A stretch of 64,000 nt of DNA from Microbulbifer agarilyticus (GCF_019800665.1 NZ_JAHVKO010000004.1:124001-188000), one strand, 5' to 3'; positions 1-9,373 are shown, counted from the stretch's first letter. The notes: generated from the sequence alone by a model not told the origin. Numbers and translations: made by a program.

Positions 1-1129
1 TATTTTCCGTCACGTATTCACCGATTCCGCCATTGTTTACGACGATACACGGTGTCCCTGCCGCCATAGATTCCATCACAACTGCTCCGCCAAATTCACG
101 CACCGACGGAAAACAAAAAAGGTCTGCATCTTTGCACTCGGCGGGTACATCTGAATGCGGGATCCATCCCTTAAAATTTACCAGAGCCGTTAACTTATTA
201 TCCGCCACATAATCCATTAATTGTTTTTTCTGGGAGCCATCCCCAACGATAGTGAGCTGTAGATTTTTCTTATCCGTGTCGGAAATTTCTGACAGCGCTT
301 CCAACACCATGTCACAACCCTTATATGGTTCCAGTCGACCCAAAAACAGGAGCTTGAATGTCGAGCTCGGATTATTGGACGTATCATTAGAGAAGCCACC
401 TCTCTCCGCCCCTTCCCCATTTTGCGCAGTGGATGTATAGAACATTTCGTTAGCGGCATTTTCATACATCAAATGCATTTTGGCAGAATGTGATGGAAAA
501 ACATTTTTTAACCAGGAGTCTGTGTATGACGAGCCAGTCAAAATTACGTCAGCATTCTTGTATGTCGACCGGTAACCGGGCACCAGCCATGTACCAACAC
601 TGCGGATCCAATTGAAGTAACTAAACTCCTGTCTTCCAATGCTGCGAAAGGCTTCTGGATAGGGTACCCCGCCATTTACGGGACCGAGAATAAACTTCGC
701 TTGTCGCTTAGATTTACGGCACGCCGCCGAAATAGAGTAAGGATATCGCGGCATAATTGGCGTCAACGCATGAACGATCTCATAATCACCATTGGCGACA
801 CTCTTTGAAAATGCTTTATCAACGAAACGGTCAAAGAAGAAATAGATCGGGAACTGCAACAGATGGCGTAGTGGCCAAACGGTCCGTCCGCGGAAAGTCG
901 TAAGAAAGGCAATTAATTTGTAGTAGAACACCTCTGTGCGTGATTGCTTATAATAGGTAATGTCACTCGTATGTCCTGCACGTTCAAGTGCTTCCTTGTT
1001 ACGACAGTGAGTTACCAAATGAACATCCGCGAATTGACTTGCCACCTTATAAAAATTGTAACCAACTAGGGGAACGGAGCTCAGCTCCGGATTACAACTC
1101 TCAATTACCAACAGTGCTTTAATTTTCAT
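1..1129 (-). CDS. GT4-family glycosyltransferase, C-terminus off the left edge
   Basis: Reading back from an ATG at 1129, the frame stays open for 376 codons to the window edge, so the gene is cut at its C-terminal end. The protein starts MKIKALLVIESCNPELSSVP and has the two-lobed look of GT-B, family 4 enzymes. The N-terminal acceptor lobe contains GPVNGGVPYPE at about residue 150. The C-terminal donor lobe has LFLGRLEPYKGCD, then LTIVGDGSQ, then DLFCFPSVREFGGAVVMESM, which carries the E-x7-E-like nucleotide-sugar site. It would add a sugar from a nucleotide donor to a lipid-linked or growing glycan at the inner face of the membrane. It is last in the visible minus-strand polysaccharide cluster, 11 bp after the sulfotransferase-like gene. 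The sugar and linkage cannot be told from sequence. Confidence 0.85.
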   Translation of the reverse strand, partial: MKIKALLVIESCNPELSSVPLVGYNFYKVASQFADVHLVTHCRNKEALERAGHTSDITYYKQSRTEVFYYKLIAFLTTFRGRTVWPLRHLLQFPIYFFFDRFVDKAFSKSVANGDYEIVHALTPIMPRYPYSISAACRKSKRQAKFILGPVNGGVPYPEAFRSIGRQEFSYFNWIRSVGTWLVPGYRSTYKNADVILTGSSYTDSWLKNVFPSHSAKMHLMYENAANEMFYTSTAQNGEGAERGGFSNDTSNNPSSTFKLLFLGRLEPYKGCDMVLEALSEISDTDKKNLQLTIVGDGSQKKQLMDYVADNKLTALVNFKGWIPHSDVPAECKDADLFCFPSVREFGGAVVMESMAAGTPCIVVNNGGIGEYVTEN

Positions 1130-1140
1130 ATTTAGCTGGC

Positions 1141-1857
1141 CTAGTGCTGAGTCATTCCGCTACGTATTCCAGTATTTATTACCGGCGCTCGTTTGCCGAA
1201 TAGCCGCGTTGTCAACTTCGTTATCATCATAGTTACGATTTTTTTCGGATTAACGGGATAACGTGTTTTGGACGTAGCTTTAAGCCCGGTCAACCTGGAT
1301 ATGCTCTTGACAATCGCGGGGAATTTTTCATGATCCGTCAGTTCATCAAAGTGTACTTCCAAAACATCACTCGATACGCGACTCCAGTATTCAAAAAATT
1401 CTTCTACTTTTTCTTTATATAGATCAACATCATTTACCAGCCCCCACGACTGAGTTGATCGAAGCGTTTGGTCTAGCGGCCTACGCAATAGGATGACATG
1501 TGATTCCTTTACAAGCTTCTCGATTGTTGCGCGCATATTTTCAGGCGCAGCCTGGGGAAAATGGGTTTTGACTACGCACTCACCGATCTTCAAGCCATTA
1601 TTTGCATATTTTTCCCGATTTACCTGACTTCTAAATAGCTGGTCAGCATCGACATATAAGGGCTTTTTAGCCAGCTCCGGAAAGTTATTCAACAGCAAGT
1701 CTATCGCCAAGTGTGTTCCAGAGCGCATAACGGACGCTACTATAATTGGTTTACCGCTGCTCCTGGGGATTATCCCAGGTGGGCACACTACACGCGGATT
1801 GGTAAAAGGCACTAAGTGTGTACCTATTGCATTTATAAGACTTCTAAACATATCCAA
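1141..1857 (-). CDS. sulfotransferase-family protein
   Basis: A 238-residue protein. The segment PIIVASVMRSGTHLAIDLLL near residues 38-57 matches the 5'-phosphosulfate binding loop of PAPS-dependent sulfotransferases (SxxRSGTH). A later stretch, VILLRRPLDQTLRSTQSWG, resembles the 3'-phosphate site (RxPxxxxxS). Such enzymes move a sulfate from PAPS to a hydroxyl or amine, here probably a sugar of the polysaccharide made by the surrounding glycosyltransferases. No signal peptide or membrane segment is evident, so it should act in the cytoplasm. It sits 27 bp after the polymerase-like gene, in the same orientation. It is only distantly like the second sulfotransferase at 7452-8375, so the two probably act on different positions. 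Confidence 0.75.
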   Translation of the reverse strand: MDMFRSLINAIGTHLVPFTNPRVVCPPGIIPRSSGKPIIVASVMRSGTHLAIDLLLNNFPELAKKPLYVDADQLFRSQVNREKYANNGLKIGECVVKTHFPQAAPENMRATIEKLVKESHVILLRRPLDQTLRSTQSWGLVNDVDLYKEKVEEFFEYWSRVSSDVLEVHFDELTDHEKFPAIVKSISRLTGLKATSKTRYPVNPKKIVTMMITKLTTRLFGKRAPVINTGIRSGMTQH

Positions 1858-1884
1858 GATCTTTTAACAATTTCTCTGAAGACT

Positions 1885-3276
1885 TTATTGCACTGGAACT
1901 TGCACAGCCACCTTTCCAATTGTGGGTTCCCGAGCCGCAGATTCACGTCGACGCAATTTTCGAAACTTATGATTCGCACACATACCGATGGCAGCGCCAT
2001 ACATGAAGAACACCCAGTTGTGTTGTGACGCATTTGGAATCTGATCGACCATCAGCATTGCTATGATCACGCAAAAAGTTGCACATACCTGAGCATGTTG
2101 CGGATCACGAATCTTACTCAAAAACGCCTTGCCATTTTTTACTGCTAACATCGGTAGCCCAAGGAACACCAGGTAGCCAAGCAGGCCGAACTGGGTGAAC
2201 TTGATAATCCAGTACCCGTCTGTAACCACGCCATCAATACGGTTACGGTCCCACCCTCCCCAACCAAACAGCATTTTCTCTTGGCCATGTGCAAGCATGA
2301 TTTCTTCATGTTCAAACCGAAACCCTAATGAGCCAACCTTATCAGGTCCAAAAACAGCGGCGAGCTCCAATAGTTTGTCGTGAGGGATGTAATTAAACAT
2401 GGCCAAAATTGGATAGAAAAATACGGCGGAAGCAAGAATATATGCGCCCATCGTCGATAGTCTTGACGGTAGGAACGCAAGCATAAGGAATCCAAGCGTT
2501 CCCAGGAGCCACGCCCCAACAGACTTACATATCAATAGGATAAATAATCCATACAGTACGAAGACAATGTTTGGCAGGATGAAGAATTTTTGTTTTGCTT
2601 TCCATAGTCCGGTCATTGCAAGCAAGACAACAACCGAAAAATTAGCAACCAATAGCCCGTGCCCCATAAATACGACCGGTCGATAACCCCCAAACCGGAT
2701 CTGCTGATTAAACGCATGGGGGAAAAACCCATAGATCCATGTGTGCAGCTGTGGGCTCAGTAGCACTTCGATAATCATCAACGGCGAGTAGAGAGCGCCA
2801 GCAATTGCGACCAGCCTTAGGACCTTAATGCCATCTTTTATGTCCCTGACAAGACTTGACGCGAGGACAAATGGAACAAGTGCAAAACCCACCTGAAATG
2901 TCATTGAGATTAGGTCTTTAGGGGACAATGCGGGTTTCACCCGTACTCCAGTAAACACGGGATCAAGATTTGTAAGTACTGTGAGACTTGAAATTAGCAG
3001 GCCGGTAACAAGTAATAACTTGCTACCGAATGTCGGCGGAAAGCGAAACTGTACTTTTTTAATGAGAAAGCAGCCGATGAGTGCGCTGTACGCTGCAACA
3101 TTTTGCTTGTCTATATTGGGCAAGATAGGAAGTACAAATGCGACCTTCTGAGGCAGAAACATATATGCCCCAAAAATCGTCCAGAACGTAGCCGTCAACG
3201 CACTATATTTTCTGTATAGAAGTAAGGATAGAAATGGCCATACTAAAACAGCCAATAATGCTATTGTATTTGGCAT
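1885..3276 (-). CDS. O-antigen ligase / polysaccharide polymerase-like membrane protein
   Basis: A 463-residue, very hydrophobic protein with roughly ten to twelve membrane segments, starting MPNTIALLAVLVWPFLSLLL. A long loop after about residue 300 (KLLELAAVFGPDKVGSLGFR, then HEEIMLAHGQEKMLFGWGGW) corresponds to the large periplasmic loop of the O-antigen ligase/Wzy superfamily. The GWGGW and WIIKFTQFGLLGYL stretches are typical of that family. It would polymerise repeat units or ligate the finished glycan on the periplasmic side of the inner membrane. The start overlaps the end of the upstream GT4 gene by 16 bp, so the two are probably translationally coupled. Whether it is a polymerase or a ligase cannot be decided without structural comparison. 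Confidence 0.75.
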   Translation of the reverse strand: MPNTIALLAVLVWPFLSLLLYRKYSALTATFWTIFGAYMFLPQKVAFVLPILPNIDKQNVAAYSALIGCFLIKKVQFRFPPTFGSKLLLVTGLLISSLTVLTNLDPVFTGVRVKPALSPKDLISMTFQVGFALVPFVLASSLVRDIKDGIKVLRLVAIAGALYSPLMIIEVLLSPQLHTWIYGFFPHAFNQQIRFGGYRPVVFMGHGLLVANFSVVVLLAMTGLWKAKQKFFILPNIVFVLYGLFILLICKSVGAWLLGTLGFLMLAFLPSRLSTMGAYILASAVFFYPILAMFNYIPHDKLLELAAVFGPDKVGSLGFRFEHEEIMLAHGQEKMLFGWGGWDRNRIDGVVTDGYWIIKFTQFGLLGYLVFLGLPMLAVKNGKAFLSKIRDPQHAQVCATFCVIIAMLMVDQIPNASQHNWVFFMYGAAIGMCANHKFRKLRRRESAAREPTIGKVAVQVPVQ

Positions 3277-4541
3277 GGCTCAAGCTGGAGATTGATATCG
3301 AAATTGTCGCGTAAGATTCGCGTGTTTTTCGTGAGATTAAATTCTGACTCTACCTTTGATATCGCATTATTGATTTTCGTTACGCTGCTTTCTGGCGTCT
3401 CATTTACGATATTTTGGATTGAGACTGCCAAGGCACCTGCATCAGGTTCAGACAAGGTTCCGGTAATACCATCAACTACCAGCTCAGGGATTCCCGATAC
3501 CGAAGTTGCAATTACCGGGACTCCACGCATCATCGCCTCCATTAACACGACCGGAATGCCATCCATATCGCCGTTGGAGTCCACTTTCCCGGGAAACACG
3601 AAGTAATCAATCTTTTCATACCAATTTGAAACAAGATCGTGCGGTAGGGCACCGCCGAATGAGACACTCTCTGTCAATCCATGACTTTGAACGAGAGCTT
3701 TAAGACTTTGCTCCAGTGGTCCATCACCCATGATCTCAAGCTTAATATTGGATTGGTGTGGCGATAGTTTTGCCATCGCATTGATCAATATATCCACACC
3801 TTTTTTTTCGACAAGCCGACCTAAAAAACCGAGGACAACCGCTCCACGTTCCTGATTAGATTGATCCCGTGGAGAAAATTGATCGGAGTCTACGCCGCAT
3901 CGAACCAGCACCATTTTGTCCTCAGGAATGCCTTGGGACTTGAGTACTTGTATGTTGAAGGTAGAAATTGTTGCAACGAATTTCGCACGCTTCCCCTTCT
4001 GCCGCATGAGGTATGCACGTTGGAAAATGTCATTCGCGTGGGCGGTAAAGCTAAAGGGTGTATCCAGCAGCATACTGGTATACATTCCAATGTCGGTCGC
4101 GATATGCGAAAAATGACAATGAATATGATCGATATTCTCCATGAGCAACCTGTTGGAGAGATAACCAGCCACCAGGAATCGGTAGATCTGGCCTAAAGCA
4201 CGCTTTGGGTCTTTAATGCAGAGCAGGCTATCCCCTAGACAACGTACCGCGCTCTTAAGGTAGGTTAGCGGGTACTTCGCCAGGAACTTTACGTTCTCAA
4301 CTAATACATGGTGCAGTTTCTCCTCATACAGGTAGCGGCAATTTTTTGCTATTCGTACAACCTGTTCATCTGCACCACCAGTCTCTACCGAATGTAGTGA
4401 AAATGGGAGAACGGTTTTCCCCAGCTTTTCCAGCTCAATAATCTCGTTGTAGACGAAAGTACTGGACTTACCAGGTATTTCAGGAGCGATGTAGGCAATG
4501 CGCCCACTATTTTCTATCTGTGCCATGAGGTTCCTTGTCAT
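3261..4541 (-). CDS. GT4-family glycosyltransferase (WcaL-like)
   Basis: A 426-residue GT-B fold enzyme. The N-terminal lobe has IAYIAPEIPGKSSTFVYNEI, a signature of the colanic-acid WcaL/AmsK-like branch, and HIHCHFSHIATDIGMYTSML, FSFTAHANDIF. The C-terminal lobe has VLGFLGRLVEKKGVDILINA, LEIMGDGPLEQ, and DGIPVVLMEAMMRGVPVIAT, with the donor-sugar glutamates. It transfers a sugar from a nucleotide donor at the cytoplasmic face. Its start overlaps the preceding GT2 gene by 4 bp (ATGA type) and its end overlaps the polymerase-like gene, so it lies inside one transcription unit. Specificity is unknown. Confidence 0.85.
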   Translation of the reverse strand: MTRNLMAQIENSGRIAYIAPEIPGKSSTFVYNEIIELEKLGKTVLPFSLHSVETGGADEQVVRIAKNCRYLYEEKLHHVLVENVKFLAKYPLTYLKSAVRCLGDSLLCIKDPKRALGQIYRFLVAGYLSNRLLMENIDHIHCHFSHIATDIGMYTSMLLDTPFSFTAHANDIFQRAYLMRQKGKRAKFVATISTFNIQVLKSQGIPEDKMVLVRCGVDSDQFSPRDQSNQERGAVVLGFLGRLVEKKGVDILINAMAKLSPHQSNIKLEIMGDGPLEQSLKALVQSHGLTESVSFGGALPHDLVSNWYEKIDYFVFPGKVDSNGDMDGIPVVLMEAMMRGVPVIATSVSGIPELVVDGITGTLSEPDAGALAVSIQNIVNETPESSVTKINNAISKVESEFNLTKNTRILRDNFDINLQLEPCQIQ

Positions 4542-5584
4542 GCCCCTCGCAGCAGGGATTTGTCGGTAGCGGACGTGGCTACATCGTTAGTATTTGTGTT
4601 TTCGGAATTCATCCGCGCTTGTAACAATGCATTTCCCGTGGCATTTGCATCGGGATTCCAGCGCCACGCATTGGTAGCTTCCAGGCGCTCCACCGCCCTA
4701 TGTCTTCCGACAAGTAGTGAACGAGATTGATACCAGCGGATTTCTTTGATCAATTCTGGATCATCAAGCTGCTTATCTTTTCTAAATAACGCTTTTAGAT
4801 AGCCGTAGTACATCGCAATGCCGCCGATGACGTATGGGTATTCGATAGCCCTAAACACACAGGTTGCGAGCATGTATAACCAGCCCGTCCCCATAAAATA
4901 CTGGCCAAATCCGTGACGGGTACGGCCTGTCAGGACTCCGTGTTGGCTGGAACCCATCACGCGAAGATGTGTGAAATTGAGCTCTGGTTCATCCCAGCTC
5001 AACGCACGCCACCCCATCTCTCTACATTTGTGGCAATCAATTGCGTCCCACATGACTTCGCGCACAAACCCACCAATCTGTTCAAAGCATTGAATACGAT
5101 AGAACTTCGTCATCCCTGCTGACATCTCGTCACCGCGGCGCTCACTGACCAGTTTGCCGTCTCGCTCGTTATAGGGTTTGCCACTGCAAGTACCAATTCG
5201 CGGGTCCGCCTCCATTTTTTCCATCAAGCGCTCGAAATATCGCGCGGGTAGTTCGAGATCCAGATCCAATTTACAGAGATAGCTGTACTTAGCTCGATCA
5301 ATGGTTTTTAGGCCAGCATAGAAAGTATCGACAACCCCTGGACCGACGTTGCGATACCCACGGTTCTCGCGGGTTAAAATACGAATGAATGGGTACTTAT
5401 TCGCATACTCAGCGAGAATTTCACTCGAGCCATCGGTGGACCCGTCATCGACAATGACCCAGAGCTTCGGTGGTGCTGTCTGCGCTACAACACTATCCAG
5501 TGTCCGCTGCATATATTCCGCTTCATCGCGACACGGCGAGATTATGACGTAATCCCTATTTTGCACTTGTACATTCCCTTGCAT
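4538..5584 (-). CDS. GT2-family glycosyltransferase
   Basis: A 348-residue GT-A fold enzyme. YVIISPCRDEAEYMQRTLDS at the N-terminus is the nucleotide-binding strand, followed by LWVIVDDGSTDGSSEIL and a DLDLELP stretch near residue 105 that plays the part of the DxD metal/nucleotide site. The region GGFVREVMWDAIDCHKCREM resembles the catalytic ED-like segment. A hydrophobic stretch near residues 230-265 may tether it to the membrane. It belongs to the polysaccharide cluster, 9 bp after the WecG-type gene, and its stop overlaps the next start by 4 bp. Confidence 0.85.
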   Translation of the reverse strand: MQGNVQVQNRDYVIISPCRDEAEYMQRTLDSVVAQTAPPKLWVIVDDGSTDGSSEILAEYANKYPFIRILTRENRGYRNVGPGVVDTFYAGLKTIDRAKYSYLCKLDLDLELPARYFERLMEKMEADPRIGTCSGKPYNERDGKLVSERRGDEMSAGMTKFYRIQCFEQIGGFVREVMWDAIDCHKCREMGWRALSWDEPELNFTHLRVMGSSQHGVLTGRTRHGFGQYFMGTGWLYMLATCVFRAIEYPYVIGGIAMYYGYLKALFRKDKQLDDPELIKEIRWYQSRSLLVGRHRAVERLEATNAWRWNPDANATGNALLQARMNSENTNTNDVATSATDKSLLRGA

Positions 5585-5593
5585 AAATTACAT

Positions 5594-6364
5594 TCAGTTT
5601 GCTGCCGGTTCCGCAACACTCTGGGCCAGCATGCGATTAATTCGTGGTAGAACGAGGGCATTTTGGATATAACGTTTCGTGAGCCTTGTAGGATTTTGCA
5701 ACAAGCGATAAAGCCATTCGAGGCGTGAGTGCTGCATCCACTTCGGTGCCCTTTTTTCCTTATCGGCAAGGAAAAGTATCGACGCCCCAATACATAGTGC
5801 AATACCGTGGAATCGAGCCTGCTGTTTTAGCATCAGAGCGAGCTTCTCCTGCTGGGGGGAGCCAACCGCAAGGAACACGAAATCTGGCTGTGCACCTAGA
5901 ATATTATCGATAACTTTTTTTACTTCATCGCTCTTGTTTATAAATCCCATCGTCGGGTTATGGTGAGTTATCCCCAGATAGGGAAATCTATCCCGAACGA
6001 TGTTGATGACATCATCCTCACCGCCAAGAATATATATGCGGTCCTTACTGTTTAGTTCGCTTTCAAATAGACGCCGCGTTAGGTCACTGCCAGTCACGAC
6101 CTGCGGTATCTTGGTACCATGGCGATTGAGCAGAGCTTCTAGAATGCGACTGTCACAAAGTGACAAACTCGCATTGCGATAGATATGCTGAAGGCTTCCC
6201 GTGTCATCTTTTCTGGCGAGCCTGGCCAGGTGATCAACATTCGGGGTCACAATGTATCCCGCATGCTTGTTTCTCTGCATTTGACGAATATATTCAATGG
6301 CACTGTCCATACTCGCGGTATCAATGCGGCAAAGTCCAATATCGACTGAATGAATATGAGGCAT
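5594..6364 (-). CDS. WecG/TagA/CpsF-family glycosyltransferase (GT26)
   Basis: A 256-residue protein with the full WecG/TagA pattern: YIVTPNVDHLARLAR near residue 38, SLCDSRILEALLN, TGSDLTRRLFE, YILGGEDDVINIVR, and the diagnostic DFVFLAVGSPQQEKLALMLK near residue 165. These enzymes add a UDP-linked amino-sugar or uronic acid as the second or a later sugar on polyprenyl-diphosphate carriers at the inner membrane. The C-terminal tail is basic and amphipathic (PTRLTKRYIQNALVLPRINR), as expected for membrane docking. It lies between two GT2 genes in the minus-strand cluster. An initiating sugar-phosphate transferase is not seen here and may lie to the left. Confidence 0.88.
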   Translation of the reverse strand: MPHIHSVDIGLCRIDTASMDSAIEYIRQMQRNKHAGYIVTPNVDHLARLARKDDTGSLQHIYRNASLSLCDSRILEALLNRHGTKIPQVVTGSDLTRRLFESELNSKDRIYILGGEDDVINIVRDRFPYLGITHHNPTMGFINKSDEVKKVIDNILGAQPDFVFLAVGSPQQEKLALMLKQQARFHGIALCIGASILFLADKEKRAPKWMQHSRLEWLYRLLQNPTRLTKRYIQNALVLPRINRMLAQSVAEPAAN

Positions 6365-6373
6365 TATTAATCT

Positions 6374-7465
6374 CTATTTATATTCGATAATCGCAGTTTT
6401 TCGCCCGGAGAACTGGCCCATGGCGAATTTCGTCACCCCAAAGAACTGCGGGATCTTTCCAATTTGTGTTAGCACACCGTAGACCAGAGAACGCCGAAAT
6501 GAGTTTCTACGCTGTAGTTTTCGTATAAATATACGGAACGCCATTGCCGGGTAGACAAGAATTAGGAAGAGCGCGATTGGGGCAGAGAACGGATATATAC
6601 TTATAATTAGAATTGGGAACACACACGCCCAGAAACAAATACTTGCGACTTCTCTAACACAATATGGATTTTGCTTGGTGGCGTGTAACGCACTGCGCGC
6701 AGCATAAGCAAATCCTGCGCGCTTATTTCGTAACCAGAATTGTCGGAAGCTTGTCATTGCTGCGTCATGCGAAGTCATTTCCTCCGCGATTCGCCAGATT
6801 TTCCAATTCTTTTTTCTCAGCCTAAAGCACATTTCGGGCTCTTCACCCGCGATCATTTCAGGGTTGAAGCCACCCACCGCGATTATCGCTTCCTTTCTCG
6901 CGAGAAAGTCACCGCCACAGGATTTTGTATCGCCTATTGGGGTATCCCATTCCATATCGCACAAAGCGTTATAAATAGTTCTCTGTGGATAGACTTCCCT
7001 TCTTCTCCCACATGTGATCGCCACATGTGGATTAACAGACAAAAAGGAAATCGCTTTCACTAACCAGCCGGGTTGTATGGCGCAATCGCCGTCAATGAAC
7101 TGGATGTATTCAATATTTTGGTATTTTTCCAATAGATAGGCTAACCCGGTATTACGCGCACGCGCGGCGGTAAAACGCGTGGTCATATCGAGTTGTATAA
7201 CGTCACTGCCTACGCTGTTCGCATACTCGACACTGCCGTCTGTTGAACCCGAGTCAACATACACAACTGGTGGCAAGTTAAGGTTGCTATCCTGATTCAG
7301 AGTGTCGTCGTTTTTATGCGCTTCAATTCCTGGGCTGATAGACTGGCGCTGCTCAAGTATTGAGTCGATACAACGGCGCAGCCGGTCTCCCTCATTCCTG
7401 CCGATAACGACAAATCCCAGAGTTGGTTCACCAAGCTTGTGTGCGTCATTGTTATGAGTAGGCAT
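6374..7465 (-). CDS. GT2-family glycosyltransferase with C-terminal membrane segments
   Basis: I place the start at the ATG at 7465 (MPTHNNDAHKLGEPTLGFVV), which has a G-rich ribosome binding site and overlaps the upstream sulfotransferase by only 14 bp. A longer reading from 7525 would overlap it by 74 bp. The protein is 363 residues. GFVVIGRNEGDRLRRCIDSI binds the nucleotide, VYVDSGSTDGSVEYA follows, and FIDGDCAIQPGWL is the DxD-like site. Near residue 195 CGGDFLARKEAIIAVGGFNP and AGEEPEMCFRLRKK complete the GT2 pattern. Two hydrophobic segments near residues 280-320 suggest membrane attachment. The enzyme adds a sugar in the same polysaccharide pathway. Confidence 0.83.
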   Translation of the reverse strand: MPTHNNDAHKLGEPTLGFVVIGRNEGDRLRRCIDSILEQRQSISPGIEAHKNDDTLNQDSNLNLPPVVYVDSGSTDGSVEYANSVGSDVIQLDMTTRFTAARARNTGLAYLLEKYQNIEYIQFIDGDCAIQPGWLVKAISFLSVNPHVAITCGRRREVYPQRTIYNALCDMEWDTPIGDTKSCGGDFLARKEAIIAVGGFNPEMIAGEEPEMCFRLRKKNWKIWRIAEEMTSHDAAMTSFRQFWLRNKRAGFAYAARSALHATKQNPYCVREVASICFWACVFPILIISIYPFSAPIALFLILVYPAMAFRIFIRKLQRRNSFRRSLVYGVLTQIGKIPQFFGVTKFAMGQFSGRKTAIIEYK

Positions 7466-8375
7466 GTTCGCCCCCCACAGCAGTATCGTTTTGCTTCGTG
7501 CTCCAGTCCAAAGTATCTTCCACAACGCAATCTCTATAGTTGTCTACTGTAATTTCAGTACCCAGTAGATAACCAAGTTCTTCCAAATCACGATTTAATA
7601 TGTGTTGAATCTTTCTAAGCGATGCTTCAGATAAAATAGGGCGTTTCTTCATCTGCAGACGTGATTTAACTGCGTTACGGAGTGCTCGCGGTACAAGAAC
7701 TCTGCGTAGAAATTTTAGAACCGGATTTCCAATCAGGAATCTCGTTACAGGATTGGTGCGAAGGCGCTCAGAGGAAACATTGGTTTTAGACAAGTCATCT
7801 TGCCAGGTCACCTTACCGGTATAACCAATAAACTGTGCGATTCTCTCTAGTTCAGACTGTGGGTATGCTCTTAGCCGCTCGAAAAATACCGGCAGTATCT
7901 TGTCCCGGCCATATCGTTCAATAAATGGGCCCAACTGGCGTGCATAACAGCTATAGTTGACCAACTCCGAATGTTGCTCAATTGCCTGGTTAATATCGAC
8001 CTTTATATTGTTACAGCTCCATTCGTGGATATATTGCGATATCAGACGCTCAATCGGGTGGCGCATTACATAGATGAGCTTTGCGTTGGGCAGTGACTCA
8101 TAGAGTCTCTCAACGGTCTTTGGGTAAGTGGGAAGCTTGGTATAGTGGGTGCTTGCCTCACCAAGAATATCGTCCCTTTCGGCGCTCTCGAACAACCCTT
8201 TGTACCAGTCTGCACCCCGGGCATACTGTGCATCATCGCTAAAGAAATTTGGCTCCTTCAATTCGGGCATGTATATCCCATCAAGCTTACGCAGCTGCTC
8301 ATAGATCGTCGTAGTTGCCGACTTCATGGACCCAATGATTACGAAATCTGGAAGAGTTTGCTTCTCTTGAATCAT
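7452..8375 (-). CDS. PAPS-dependent sulfotransferase (Sulfotransfer_1 type)
   Basis: A 307-residue protein. DFVIIGSMKSATTTIYEQL at residues 10-28 is the 5'-phosphosulfate loop of the heparan-type sulfotransferase family, where lysine and serine contact PAPS. KEPNFFSDD follows, then KLIYVMRHPIERLISQYIHE, the 3'-phosphate site with arginine and serine. This is a much better match to carbohydrate sulfotransferases than the gene at 1141-1857. It should transfer sulfate to a sugar of the exported polymer, in the cytoplasm. Its start overlaps the upstream GT2 stop by 4 bp (ATGA), so it is translationally tied to polymer synthesis. Confidence 0.88.
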   Translation of the reverse strand: MIQEKQTLPDFVIIGSMKSATTTIYEQLRKLDGIYMPELKEPNFFSDDAQYARGADWYKGLFESAERDDILGEASTHYTKLPTYPKTVERLYESLPNAKLIYVMRHPIERLISQYIHEWSCNNIKVDINQAIEQHSELVNYSCYARQLGPFIERYGRDKILPVFFERLRAYPQSELERIAQFIGYTGKVTWQDDLSKTNVSSERLRTNPVTRFLIGNPVLKFLRRVLVPRALRNAVKSRLQMKKRPILSEASLRKIQHILNRDLEELGYLLGTEITVDNYRDCVVEDTLDWSTKQNDTAVGGEHAYS

Positions 8376-9373
8376 TGGTCTACCACTCGACTGCTTTTTC
8401 TTGGTGAGAAAGTAGTGGATGTCTGCGGGGCCAGGAAATCAATCCAGATATCATGCCATTCCCCTGGTATCCGGGGTCCAGGATATTTACCGCGCAGGCA
8501 CTTCAGCATTCGGATGGCACGTCCGAAATACCACGCCAAATTCGCAATTAAGAGCCTTTTTTTGCCACCTAATAACATAAAATATCGAGTCCGTGACCGG
8601 TAGAAGTAGGCAGGTATACGTTTTTTGTTTTTAGCACTTTCTTTTACGCTGGAAGTACCACCACGCAGATGCACAACGCGGGCTCCCAACGCCTGTTCGA
8701 TGGTATATCCTGCTTTCTGTATTCGTAGACAGTATTCAATGTCTTCGAAATACATAAAGAATTGCTCATCCATCAAGCCGATTTTTTTGATGACCTCTGC
8801 TCTCAGCAGGACACATGCAAAGCTTACCCAGTCAATCTGTTGCTCGGGTTCGTCAAGCTCTATAGGCGTATTTTTTCTACGCAGAATGTGTGAAATAAGT
8901 TGAATTTGTGCGCCGCGTATAAACTCACTGGTTACACCACGGCGTCGGAAGCGGCTGACCTGCGGCCTCCCGTCCAGATACTCAAGTCGGGGGCCAACTG
9001 CTGCGATTTTTGTGTCTCGTTGAATACGATCCATCAGGAGAGAAATAGCACCAGGACGAACGATCGTGTCGCTATTTAGCAACAAATAGAATTTCGCTCG
9101 AAGGCGCTTGATCCCGAGATTATTGCCGGCCGAAAACCCTCCATTGGCTGGAGATGCAAGTAAATGTACTTTTTCAGCAGTTGCCGCGTCAGTGCCGTCG
9201 ATCCAGGCCTGGAGTGTTTCGATAGAGTGATCGCCAGAGGCATTATCAACCACGACCACGCCGGCACGGCTCGGTAGCTGTGGTACCAAGCTTTCCAGGC
9301 AATCTACGACGAGATCAGGTGTACGGTAGTTAACGATGACTACCGCAAGAGCTAAGGGAGCGCGACTTTCCAT
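8372..9373 (-). CDS. GT2-family glycosyltransferase, rhamnosyltransferase-like (WbbL type)
   Basis: A 333-residue protein with the WbbL-type layout: LAVVIVNYRTPDLVVDCLES, GVVVVDNASGDHSIETL, ANGGFSAGNNLGI near residue 78 and FYLLLNSDTIVRPGAI with the metal site. It then has DWVSFACVLLRAEVIKKIGL and DEQFFMYFEDIEYCLRIQK with the catalytic acidic pair. The family commonly transfers rhamnose or related deoxysugars in O-antigen and capsule assembly. That specificity is inferred, not shown. It is the first gene of the minus-strand polysaccharide cluster, so its promoter must lie in the long gap to the right (9374-10106). Confidence 0.86.
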   Translation of the reverse strand: MESRAPLALAVVIVNYRTPDLVVDCLESLVPQLPSRAGVVVVDNASGDHSIETLQAWIDGTDAATAEKVHLLASPANGGFSAGNNLGIKRLRAKFYLLLNSDTIVRPGAISLLMDRIQRDTKIAAVGPRLEYLDGRPQVSRFRRRGVTSEFIRGAQIQLISHILRRKNTPIELDEPEQQIDWVSFACVLLRAEVIKKIGLMDEQFFMYFEDIEYCLRIQKAGYTIEQALGARVVHLRGGTSSVKESAKNKKRIPAYFYRSRTRYFMLLGGKKRLLIANLAWYFGRAIRMLKCLRGKYPGPRIPGEWHDIWIDFLAPQTSTTFSPRKSSRVVDQ

